DNA of 11,621 bases from Pseudomonadota bacterium (GTDB lineage: Bacteria > Myxococcota > UBA9042 > PHBI01), in NCBI GenBank assembly GCA_005772945.1, contig SXIE01000363.1:1-11621 (forward strand), read 5' to 3'. Every line of letters starts with the position of its first letter. The stretch's first letter is position 1. Below the pieces are notes generated by a model, which was not told the DNA's origin, ran no database searches, and saw nothing but the letters and a program-made list of their open reading frames with translations. A program made the translations under genes and the position numbers. This document shows positions 1 through 6,692 of the stretch, piece after piece.

Positions 1-294
1 ATCGAATCCCTGGGTGCGCGACCCAAGCTCGCCGCTCGCCTCGTCGGTCGGCACCGCCGGCGCCGCGTCGAGCACGAGCGTCGCCACCCCCTGGTCAGCG
101 AGCGCGCCCACGACATCAGGCGGCGGCGGACGCCGATCGACGGGCCGCACCCAGACGTCCACCAGCACGCGCTCGCCCTTGGGGGGCTCGAGGTCACCGC
201 CGCGCATGAGCGGCGAGAGCCGGCACGCGCCCATCGCCATCGCGAGCACGCACAACGCGAGCACGAACGACCGGGGTCGGGCGGCGTTGGGCAT
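1..294 (-). CDS. N-terminus of a lipoprotein of unknown function (cut by left edge)
   Basis: The minus strand is open from an ATG at 294 to the first base of the window, giving 98 codons with no stop. The product begins MPNAARPRSFVLALCVLAMA and has a basic n-region, a hydrophobic stretch and a lipobox-like M-G-A-C with Cys24, so it is a likely signal-peptidase II substrate. After the Cys there is a short Pro-rich stretch and then an apparently folded segment (VLVDVWVRPVDRR, ATLVLDAAP). No family is recognisable from this fragment. A GTG three codons upstream (303) is an alternative start; neither has a strong Shine-Dalgarno. It diverges from the esterase lipoprotein across 123 bases. High-GC wobble bases support real coding, but the remainder lies outside the window. 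Confidence 0.6.
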   Translation of the reverse strand, partial: MPNAARPRSFVLALCVLAMAMGACRLSPLMRGGDLEPPKGERVLVDVWVRPVDRRPPPPDVVGALADQGVATLVLDAAPAVPTDEASGELGSRTQGFD

Positions 295-406
295 TGGGCG
301 CACGATGCCACGGCCGCGCCGCGCGCGAAAGGCGCGTGCGCTGTCCCGAGGCTTGCGAGGACAAGATTCACTCGTCCCGCCGCTGAGCGTCTGCTAGAGG
401 TCGCGC

Positions 407-412
407 GGGAGG
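407..412 (+). promoter_or_regulatory. Ribosome binding site of the esterase lipoprotein
   Basis: GGGAGG lies five bases before the ATG at 418. It is a near-consensus Shine-Dalgarno and fixes the start of the downstream gene. I saw no convincing sigma-70 -35/-10 pair in the 295-417 gap. Confidence 0.6.
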
Positions 413-417
413 CTGCC

Positions 418-2001
418 ATGTCATCGACCACGCGTGCTTGGTGCTGGACCGCGCACATCGCCACCGCCACGGCTCTTGCGCTGGGCCACGCCGCCTGCGA
501 GGACGGCCCGGCGGGGGTGGCCGCCGACACGGCGATAGCGACGGGATCGGATTCGGCCACGACGACCCCTGGCACGGCGGACGCGGCGGACACGGGGCCC
601 GGCGCCGAGACGACGCCCGACGGCGTCGCGGTCGCGTTCGTCGTCACCGTACCGGCCGAGACGCCGCTCGGCGCGACGCTGACCGTGACGTGCGCGGGCG
701 GTTCGCCGATTCAGTTGGTCCAAGACGCCGATGGTGCTTACCGCGGGAACGCGTCGATCGCGGCTGGCACGTCGCTGAGCTGGCAGGTCGCGATGAGCGC
801 GCCGATCGCAGCGACCGAGGCGGCCGCGCCGCGCACGCTGTCGGTGACGGCGGCGCCGCAGTCAGTGACGGCGACGGTGGACCATTGGGCGCTGCCGGCA
901 ACGGGTGCTGACGTGGCGCTCGTCGTCACCGTGCCGGCCGAGACGCCGAACGACAGTCACATCTGGATCGCCGGCAATGACGCGGCTCTCGGGGCCTGGG
1001 ACCCGGCCGGGCTCGAGCTGATGCGCGTCCAGGGCGGGCGCTGGGGGGCGCTCTTCCAGGTGCCCCCGGGGACCTCGCTCGAGATGAAGACGACGCGCGG
1101 CTCGTGGGACACGGTCGAGAAGGCCGCCGACGGATCGGAGATCCAGAACCGGGTCGCGGTCATCGCGAGCGACTTCCAGCGCATCGCGTACGCGGTCGCT
1201 GCCTGGCGGGACCTCGCGGCGACGTCTCCGGGCGAGCTCTCGGCGTCGCGCATCGAATTCATGCGCGGGGTCGGGTCGACGCATTTAGCGTCGACGCGCG
1301 ACATCATCGTGTTTCTGCCGCCCGGCTACGACGACGACACGAGCAAGCGCTACCCCGTCCTTTACATGCACGACGGGCAGAACCTGATGGACGACGCGAC
1401 CTCGTTCGGCGGCGAGTGGCGCGTGGACGAGGCGGCCGACCAGGGGATCCGCGCTGGCGAGATCGAGCCGCTCCTCGTGGTCGGCGTCTACAATACGGGC
1501 GCCCGGATGAGCGAGTACACGCAAGCCTACGACGCCGAGTACTCGACCGGCGGGGACGCCGACGACTACGGCGCGTTCCTGGCAACCGAGCTCAAGCCGC
1601 AGATCGACGCGACCTACCGCACGCGACCGGACGCGGCCTCGACCGGGGTCGCCGGGAGCTCGCTGGGCGGGCTGGTGTCGATGTACTTCGGCCTCACGCG
1701 CAGCGACACGTTCGGGCGCATCGGGGCCGTGTCGCCGTCGGTGTGGTGGGCAAACAAGGACATCCTCGCGCGCGTGAACGCGCTCGGCGGCAAGCTGCCG
1801 ATTCGGGTGTGGGTCGACATCGGCAAGGGCGAGCCGGCGAGCGCCATCACGAACGCGAAGGCCCTGAGCGACGCGCTCGCAGCCAAAGGCTGGGTGCTCG
1901 GCCAGGACCTGGCGCACGGCGAGTATGACGGCGGCCACGACGAGGGCGCCTGGTCGGCGCGCATCGGGACGATCTTGCGCTGGCTCTTCCCGGCGCCATG
2001 A
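418..2001 (+). CDS. Secreted lipoprotein: CBM20-like module plus enterochelin-esterase-type alpha/beta hydrolase
   Basis: 527 residues. The N-terminus has a hydrophobic stretch ending in GHAAC (Cys27), a weak lipobox with His at -3, followed by a Thr/Asp/Ala-rich linker to about residue 70. Two related beta modules follow, each opening with VA[FL]VVTVPAETP (from residues 72 and 166). The second continues WIAGNDAALGAWDPAG, resembling CBM20 starch-binding modules. Residues about 280-527 match the putative esterase family (PF00756, Fes/IroE-like): FLPPGYDDD, YPVLYMHDGQN, nucleophile elbow G-S-S-L-G with Ser415, and His507 in GGHDEGAW. Asp467 or Glu472 is a candidate acid. The fold implies hydrolysis of an ester or amide outside the cytoplasm; the substrate is unknown, and the CBM20-like module hints at glycan binding. 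The start is fixed by GGGAGG. YciB follows after 79 bases, so co-transcription is possible. Confidence 0.85.
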   Translation: MSSTTRAWCWTAHIATATALALGHAACEDGPAGVAADTAIATGSDSATTTPGTADAADTGPGAETTPDGVAVAFVVTVPAETPLGATLTVTCAGGSPIQLVQDADGAYRGNASIAAGTSLSWQVAMSAPIAATEAAAPRTLSVTAAPQSVTATVDHWALPATGADVALVVTVPAETPNDSHIWIAGNDAALGAWDPAGLELMRVQGGRWGALFQVPPGTSLEMKTTRGSWDTVEKAADGSEIQNRVAVIASDFQRIAYAVAAWRDLAATSPGELSASRIEFMRGVGSTHLASTRDIIVFLPPGYDDDTSKRYPVLYMHDGQNLMDDATSFGGEWRVDEAADQGIRAGEIEPLLVVGVYNTGARMSEYTQAYDAEYSTGGDADDYGAFLATELKPQIDATYRTRPDAASTGVAGSSLGGLVSMYFGLTRSDTFGRIGAVSPSVWWANKDILARVNALGGKLPIRVWVDIGKGEPASAITNAKALSDALAAKGWVLGQDLAHGEYDGGHDEGAWSARIGTILRWLFPAP

Positions 2002-2080
2002 GCGACGACGCAGCGCGCCGACGCCCGCAGGGCACGACGGACCCCTCGACCGCGCGCGCGGCTTCGCGTAGCGTCGCGCC

Positions 2081-2659
2081 ATGAGCCTGCTCGTCGACCT
2101 CCTGCCGATCCTCGCGTTCTTCATCACGCTTAAGTTCACGGACGTGTTCGTGGCCACGGGGGTGGCGATCGCGGCGACGATCGCGGGCGCCGTCTATCAG
2201 AAGGTGAAGAAGGGGCGCGTCGAGCCGATGATGCTCGTGTCGGGCGGGCTCATGCTCGTCTTTGGCGGGCTGACCATCGCTCTGCACGACGAGACGTTCG
2301 TCAAATGGAAGCCGACGATCCTGATGCTGCTCTTCGGGTTGGCGCTCGTATTGTCGCGCTTCTGGGGTCAGCGCCCGCTCATGCAGCGCGCGCTCGGCAA
2401 GCAATTCGAGGCCGAGCGGCGCGTGTGGCTCCGCATCAACGACGGCTTCACCGCCTTCTGCGTGCTCATCGCGGGCCTCAACCTGTGGGTGGCCTACACG
2501 TTCAGCACCGACACCTGGGCGACGTTCAAGCTGTTCGGTCTCATCGGCGCCAACATCGTCGCGATGATCGCGGCCGTCTGGTACCTGCAGCGCAACGGCC
2601 GCATCATCGGCCCGGGCGCGCCTCCGAGCGAAGGCGGCGGCGAGCCGAAGGGCGACTGA
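2081..2659 (+). CDS. yciB: Inner-membrane septation/envelope protein YciB (IspZ family)
   Basis: 192 residues, close to the usual YciB length of about 180. Several hydrophobic helices are visible: residues 4-20, 22-38, about 50-67, 75-90, 120-140 and 148-167. Family-typical stretches include LLPILAFFITLKFTDVFVAT near the start, and in the middle FVKWKPTILMLLFG, RPLMQRALGKQF and WLRINDGFTAFC. The family is an inner-membrane protein linked to septation and envelope integrity in Enterobacteria; its molecular activity is not settled. The start at ATG 2081 gives the expected N-terminal helix but has no clear Shine-Dalgarno. Its ATG overlaps the TGA of a 28-codon ORF that begins at the esterase stop, so translational coupling is possible. 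The tail after residue 178 (PPSEGGGEPKGD) is polar. The gene is convergent with the metalloprotease, 20 bases away. Confidence 0.9.
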   Translation: MSLLVDLLPILAFFITLKFTDVFVATGVAIAATIAGAVYQKVKKGRVEPMMLVSGGLMLVFGGLTIALHDETFVKWKPTILMLLFGLALVLSRFWGQRPLMQRALGKQFEAERRVWLRINDGFTAFCVLIAGLNLWVAYTFSTDTWATFKLFGLIGANIVAMIAAVWYLQRNGRIIGPGAPPSEGGGEPKGD

Positions 2660-2679
2660 CATGAGCGGACGCGCGTACG

Positions 2680-4779
2680 TCAGGGAACGATCGTCACCAG
2701 GACCTCGTCGCTGTCCGAGAGGTTCCCGTCCGACACCGTGAGGGTGACCACGTGGGTTCCGAGCGCGTCGGGCGCCGTGAAGGTGAGCGTGTTGTGGTTG
2801 TTGGGTCCCTCGGGGAGGGACAGGACTGCGGCCGGTGTCCAGGCGTGAGTGAGCGGCGCTGGGTAGGCGTCGGGATCGACGCTCGCGCGGCCATCGAGAG
2901 TGATCGACGCGCCCACCTTGACGGTGCGGTCGGGGCCGGCGTTCGCGGTCGGCGCGGTGTTGGCCTTGGGGACCGAGGCAACGGTGAGGGTGCGCGTGGT
3001 GCTTGCGGCGTGATCGGTCACGTCGAGGGTGACGACGTAGCTGCCGGGACTGGCGTAGAGATGGTGCGGACGCGGGAGTCGCGATGTGTTTCCGTCGCCG
3101 AAATCCCAAGCGTATTCGAGCAGTTCCCCGTCGCTCGCGACGACCGAGAACGTAAAGCCGATGAGCGCTTCGCCGCTCGCGCTGATCGCGGAGACGGTCG
3201 GTGCGGCGTTCGTGTAGCCAAAGGGATCGACGAATCCCCAGGTCTCACCGCCGCGCCCGTCGCTCACGACGGCGAACACGCGGCGCGGCGTGGTGTCGGG
3301 GAAGACGTGGGTCGCGGTCAGACCGGCGCCGAACGTGCCGGGTTGGTAGTAGGGGTCGCGCAGGACGACGACGTCGAAGCGCCAAAAGACGCTGAGCGTG
3401 TCGCCGTCGGGGTCGTGCGCTGCGAGCGTGACGTCGACGTTCTTGCCGGTGACCTTGTGCGTGATGCCGTCGATGATCGGTGGGGCGTTGGCGGCGGGCG
3501 GATCCAGCACCACATCGAGGTGGGCGCCGGCGGCATCGATGGCGCGCAGGGTCACGACGATGCGGGTTTCGGGATCGACGAAGGAGCGGCCGACCAGGAG
3601 CGCCGCGTCGGTCGAGGCATCGGCGGGCGTGTCGGGGGTGGCGTCGACGATGAAGGCCTTGCGCGCGTAGGTCGACGGGGCGTGCTCGACGCGCACGAAT
3701 CGAACGAGGACCGCGGCGACGGAGGCAAACGGGAGTGCGGCCTGGAAGCCGCCCGTGGTTCGGAATTCGAGGCTGTAGTAGCTCGAGGCGGAGTCGGGGG
3801 CGACGCCCGCGGGCACGCGCGGAATGCGCAGGACGCGCGTGCCGGCGGCGGACTCGAGCGGCGCGAGGACATAGGAACCGCTGGCGGTGACGGTCGCGAT
3901 GGCGGCGGGATCGATCCACCCGAGGAGACCGAGGTAGTCGCCGTTGAGGGAGGCATACCCCGACCCCATCAGACAGAGGCCGTCACCGTATCCGACCGGG
4001 TTGCCGTCGATGCTCGAGAGGGAGTCGGCGTGCGCCAGGCCGAACCCGTGGCCGAGCTCGTGAAGGATGGTCGCCTTGATGTATGGACTGTCGCTGAACG
4101 AGGCCACCGCCGAGCGCGACGCCTGGATGGTGACCGCGTCGGCGCCGGTGCCGAAGGTCATCGTGATCCGACCGGCGGTGGAGCCTCCGCCGCCGGCGCC
4201 GCCCGCGTAGGCGAGGAGGACGCGGTCGACGCCGGCCAGATCCGCGCCCTGTTGGCGAGCGGCCGCGACCATGGCCTGGAGATCCGGGAGGCCCGCGCCG
4301 GGCATGTCGATCCAACCGACGACGTCGAAGTCGAGCGTGACGCGGCCCGCGGACATCGCCGCCGCCTTGGCCGCGATGTCGGCGAAGACTGTTTTGGCGG
4401 TCGCGAGGCTGGTCGCGGGGGTGCCGGGGGCGTCATCGACGAGGATCGCGAGGACGCGTTGCGTGCCGGTCGTGACGCCGCCGATGTCCGTCCCGGGCGG
4501 GGCCCAGGCGTCGGAGGGGGCGTCCGTCGTTGTCGTATCGCCTGGCGGGGCGGTGTCGTCGGGCGGGGCGGGGACATCGGCCTCGGTCTCGCGATCGAAG
4601 GTCTCGAGCGAGGCGGTCTCGCGATCGGACGTCGCGTCGGGGGCCGTCTCGACCCCGCGCAGGGCCGTGTCCGAAGCCATGGTCTCGACCACGTCCGGGG
4701 CGTCGTCCGCCTCCGGGCCGCACCCGCCCGCCGCCAGTACCAGCCACGGCCACATCCGTCCCATGCGTGTCGTTCGCAT
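2680..4779 (-). CDS. Metzincin-type zinc metalloprotease lipoprotein with three PKD/Ig-like domains
   Basis: 699 residues from ATG 4779. The signal peptide MRTTRMGRMWPWLVLAAGGC has lipobox A-G-G-C (Cys20). Residues 21-96 form an Asp/Thr/Pro/Glu-rich linker. The protease domain holds the extended zinc motif HELGHGFGLAH (His240, Glu241, His244, His250) and a probable Met-turn CLMGSG (Met271), the hallmarks of metzincins; the overall look is closest to M6/M11-like secreted enzymes. Three C-terminal beta domains follow from about residues 432, 524 and 607; the second has the PKD signature YAWDFGDGN. Expected role: extracellular or surface proteolysis, with PKD domains as spacers or adhesion modules. 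A GTG at 4851 would extend the frame but would bury the signal peptide 24 residues in. A 6-bp inverted repeat (4794-4808) lies just upstream. The 480-residue lipoprotein gene ends 72 bases upstream on the same strand, so the pair may be co-transcribed. Confidence 0.85.
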   Translation of the reverse strand: MRTTRMGRMWPWLVLAAGGCGPEADDAPDVVETMASDTALRGVETAPDATSDRETASLETFDRETEADVPAPPDDTAPPGDTTTTDAPSDAWAPPGTDIGGVTTGTQRVLAILVDDAPGTPATSLATAKTVFADIAAKAAAMSAGRVTLDFDVVGWIDMPGAGLPDLQAMVAAARQQGADLAGVDRVLLAYAGGAGGGGSTAGRITMTFGTGADAVTIQASRSAVASFSDSPYIKATILHELGHGFGLAHADSLSSIDGNPVGYGDGLCLMGSGYASLNGDYLGLLGWIDPAAIATVTASGSYVLAPLESAAGTRVLRIPRVPAGVAPDSASSYYSLEFRTTGGFQAALPFASVAAVLVRFVRVEHAPSTYARKAFIVDATPDTPADASTDAALLVGRSFVDPETRIVVTLRAIDAAGAHLDVVLDPPAANAPPIIDGITHKVTGKNVDVTLAAHDPDGDTLSVFWRFDVVVLRDPYYQPGTFGAGLTATHVFPDTTPRRVFAVVSDGRGGETWGFVDPFGYTNAAPTVSAISASGEALIGFTFSVVASDGELLEYAWDFGDGNTSRLPRPHHLYASPGSYVVTLDVTDHAASTTRTLTVASVPKANTAPTANAGPDRTVKVGASITLDGRASVDPDAYPAPLTHAWTPAAVLSLPEGPNNHNTLTFTAPDALGTHVVTLTVSDGNLSDSDEVLVTIVP

Positions 4780-4851
4780 GGGTCCATCATGCCACGGCCG
4801 GGGGCCGTTGGTGCGCTTCCTCGCCACGCTCGACGCGCCGCCGGGGTGCAC

Positions 4852-6294
4852 TCACGGCGCCGTGATGATGCCGATGCGGCTGTGGGAGACCCGCTTGCAC
4901 CACGCTTTGGGCGTGATCCCGGGATCGCAGGTCACGACCTGGACCCCGAGGAACGTCGTGTCGAAGGCGCCGAACGGATCGAAGCCCGCGGGAAACGGCG
5001 GCAGCATCACCTCGGCGGCCCCCCTGCGCACGAAGAGCCTTCCCACGAGGAGCCGCGCCCCGGCCGGCCCCGCGTACAAGTTCACCGACACGATGGCCGC
5101 GGGGTCCGCGCCGCTCCACTGGATCGGCTCCGTCGCCGCCTGCCCGGCGAGCCCCGGGGCGTCGAGCGTCACCGGCACATAGAATGGTAGGGCCGGCCCC
5201 TCGGCCGAGGGCCAGCCGGGCTCGAGCACGAGCGACGCCTCGTCGCCCTTGCTCACCCCGTAGATGGTCACGGGGTCCGCGGCCCAGTCCGGCTGCACGT
5301 GCTCGACCGTGAACTCGACGCCGCCTCCGGCTGTGCGCTTCGACTTGGTGGTGACGCCCAGCCGCGCAGTCACGAAGTCGGTGTCGCGCTCGACGACGTT
5401 GATGTAGCCGACGCCGCCTTCATCGAGCGAGGTGGTGTCGCCGACCGGCCCGGTGAACGACCCGGACACGGCGGTCGAGCTCAGCGACTGACCGAAGTCG
5501 ATGGGGACGATCGTGGCCTGGGCGATGGGCTCGTGCGCGACGCTCGTCCAGGCGTGGATGACGAGGTCGATCTTGTTCGGTCCCACGCCGTTGCCAAAGG
5601 ACCACTCGTCGGCCAGCACGTGAAAGGCGCGCGCAGGGGGCACGCCGTCGATGTGCCAGCTGTCGCCGCGGTGCTCCCACGCCAGGGCGCCGACGGCGTC
5701 GGTGCTCACGAGCAGGTTGTGGTCCGTGTCGAGCATGCCCGCGGCCACGCCCGAGATCGTGAACCCGCCGGGCTCCAGGCCGTCGCGCTGCGCGATGGTG
5801 ACCGTGATGACGCCCGCCTGGTCACGCATGGGGTCGAACTCGGCCGGGCCGAACCCGACGAGGCCCCCGAACAGGTTCCCGCCTTCGCCGGTCGAGGTGA
5901 GCGTGAGCCCGCCCAGCGTGTAGTCGACGCCGGTGATGGTGATCTCCCCCGCGGCGTCGGTGAAGCCCTCCACGCGCTTCCCGTCTGGGCGGATCGCGAG
6001 GACCGGCGCGAGCGCATAGGGGGCAGGAATGCCGCGGGTCACGGCGATCACGCGAAACACCTCGTCGACGGGCCGCGGCTCGACCTCGGGCCCAACCGTG
6101 TCCGTGGCGACGGAGTCAGGAACGATCGTATCGGTGGAGGCGTCGCCGGCGGCGCTGTCGGTCGGCACGGCGGCGTCGGCCTGCGTGGCGGTGTCGGCCT
6201 GCGTGGCGGTGTCGGCCGTCGTGGCGGCGTCGTCGCCGCAGTGCGTGACGCCAAGGGCCAAAGCAATGAGCGTGAGCGGAAGGCGGTGAGACAT
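4852..6294 (-). CDS. Lipoprotein of unknown function, 480 residues
   Basis: I do not recognise a family. From ATG 6294 the protein starts MSHRLPLTLIALALGVTHCG, a good signal peptide ending at Cys19, although V-T-H-C is a poor lipobox. Residues 20-80 are a low-complexity Asp/Thr/Ala linker with hexapeptide repeats (DTATQA). The rest is rich in Gly, Val, Thr and Ile, consistent with beta-sandwich domains. The stretch PDGKRVEGFTDAAGEITITG resembles a carboxypeptidase-regulatory-like fold, but this is only a guess. Near the C-terminus Cys456 and Cys466 could form a disulfide. No catalytic motif is visible. The start is supported by GGGAG seven bases upstream (6302-6306). The reading frame extends upstream to 6450, but those codons overlap the metalloprotease remnant and precede the signal peptide. 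Probably exported to the cell surface. Confidence 0.8.
   Translation of the reverse strand: MSHRLPLTLIALALGVTHCGDDAATTADTATQADTATQADAAVPTDSAAGDASTDTIVPDSVATDTVGPEVEPRPVDEVFRVIAVTRGIPAPYALAPVLAIRPDGKRVEGFTDAAGEITITGVDYTLGGLTLTSTGEGGNLFGGLVGFGPAEFDPMRDQAGVITVTIAQRDGLEPGGFTISGVAAGMLDTDHNLLVSTDAVGALAWEHRGDSWHIDGVPPARAFHVLADEWSFGNGVGPNKIDLVIHAWTSVAHEPIAQATIVPIDFGQSLSSTAVSGSFTGPVGDTTSLDEGGVGYINVVERDTDFVTARLGVTTKSKRTAGGGVEFTVEHVQPDWAADPVTIYGVSKGDEASLVLEPGWPSAEGPALPFYVPVTLDAPGLAGQAATEPIQWSGADPAAIVSVNLYAGPAGARLLVGRLFVRRGAAEVMLPPFPAGFDPFGAFDTTFLGVQVVTCDPGITPKAWCKRVSHSRIGIITAP
6175..6228 (-). repeat. 18-nt tandem repeat in the lipoprotein linker
   Basis: Two identical 18-base units (6175-6192 and 6193-6210, gtcggcctgcgtggcggt on the plus strand) are followed by a third unit with three mismatches (6211-6228). 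They encode the Asp-Thr-Ala-Thr-Gln-Ala repeat in the linker after the lipobox. The period is a multiple of three, so copy changes would keep the frame. Confidence 0.75.
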
Positions 6295-6301
6295 GGTCTC
6301 T

Positions 6302-6306
6302 CTCCC
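6302..6306 (-). promoter_or_regulatory. Ribosome binding site of the 480-residue lipoprotein
   Basis: GGGAG on the minus strand, seven bases before the ATG at 6294, followed by further AGAG. It decides the start in favour of the codon that begins the signal peptide and against longer in-frame readings. Confidence 0.55.
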
Positions 6307-6445
6307 AATGTCGTTGTTGGCCCAACGTCCCACGACACCTCGGGGATGTCGATGGGACTCCCCCCCCACGCGCACCTCGCGCTCGTCCGCGCACGACGGC
6401 CAGATGGGCTTGTGCAACAGTGCCCGGCGATGGAGTCGCGCGCGG

Positions 6446-6565
6446 GTCATCGACGTGGATCGCGAGGACGCGTTGCGGGCCGATCGTGGTGCCGCCGATG
6501 TCCGTGCACCCGCCCGCGGCCACGACCAACCACCGCCACATCCGTCCCATGCGCGTTGTTCCCGT
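6446..6565 (-). pseudogene. Decayed copy of the metalloprotease gene 5' end
   Basis: The minus strand here encodes MGRMWRWLVVAAGGC joined directly to TDIGGTTIGPQRVLAI and HVDD. This aligns with the intact metalloprotease signal peptide (MGRMWPWLVLAAGGC) and with its residues 97 onward (TDIGGVTTGTQRVLAI, LVDD). DNA identity includes an exact 20-base block (6458-6477 versus 4444-4463) and an exact 19-base block (6535-6553 versus 4749-4767). Weaker similarity continues about 35 bases upstream of the start. The codon matching the parent ATG is ACG (6565-6563). The 76-codon linker of the parent is absent. Similarity ends near 6446, so no protease domain remains. An internal ATG (6550) could still start translation, but it would run on into an out-of-frame reading of the next gene. 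It occupies the 398-base gap 6295-6692, where I otherwise see no gene. Confidence 0.8.
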
Positions 6566-6692
6566 GGGTCCGTCAGGCCGCCATCCGGGACGGTTGGCGC
6601 GTCGGGGCGGGTCGACTTGCCGCGGTGGCGTGCGTTCTGAGATGCTCGGGGAGCTCGCGCCGTGGCACAGGTCGGGGACGCGCCGGGATCGC

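Noticed and set aside
2660..2682. Possible bidirectional terminator between yciB and the metalloprotease
   Set aside because: Only a 4-bp stem (GACG/CGTC) is present and there is no T-run, which is too weak to call.
4794..4808. 6-bp inverted repeat acggcc-ggg-ggccgt upstream of the metalloprotease start as a terminator
   Set aside because: Short stem, three-base loop, no T-run, and common in such GC-rich DNA. Mentioned only in the gene entry.
4780..4851. GTG start at 4851 for the metalloprotease
   Set aside because: It would place 24 polar residues before the signal peptide. The remnant's similarity upstream of the start behaves as non-coding DNA.
2752..5190. 812-codon open frame on the plus strand opposite the metalloprotease and part of the 480-residue lipoprotein gene
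   Set aside because: It spans two well-supported minus-strand genes and translates to Arg/Gly/Asp/Val-rich sequence without motifs.
6420..6692. Upstream extension of the CotH lipoprotein frame
   Set aside because: It would put 91 residues before the signal peptide, and it lies antisense over the metalloprotease remnant. ATG 6693 gives a textbook lipobox.
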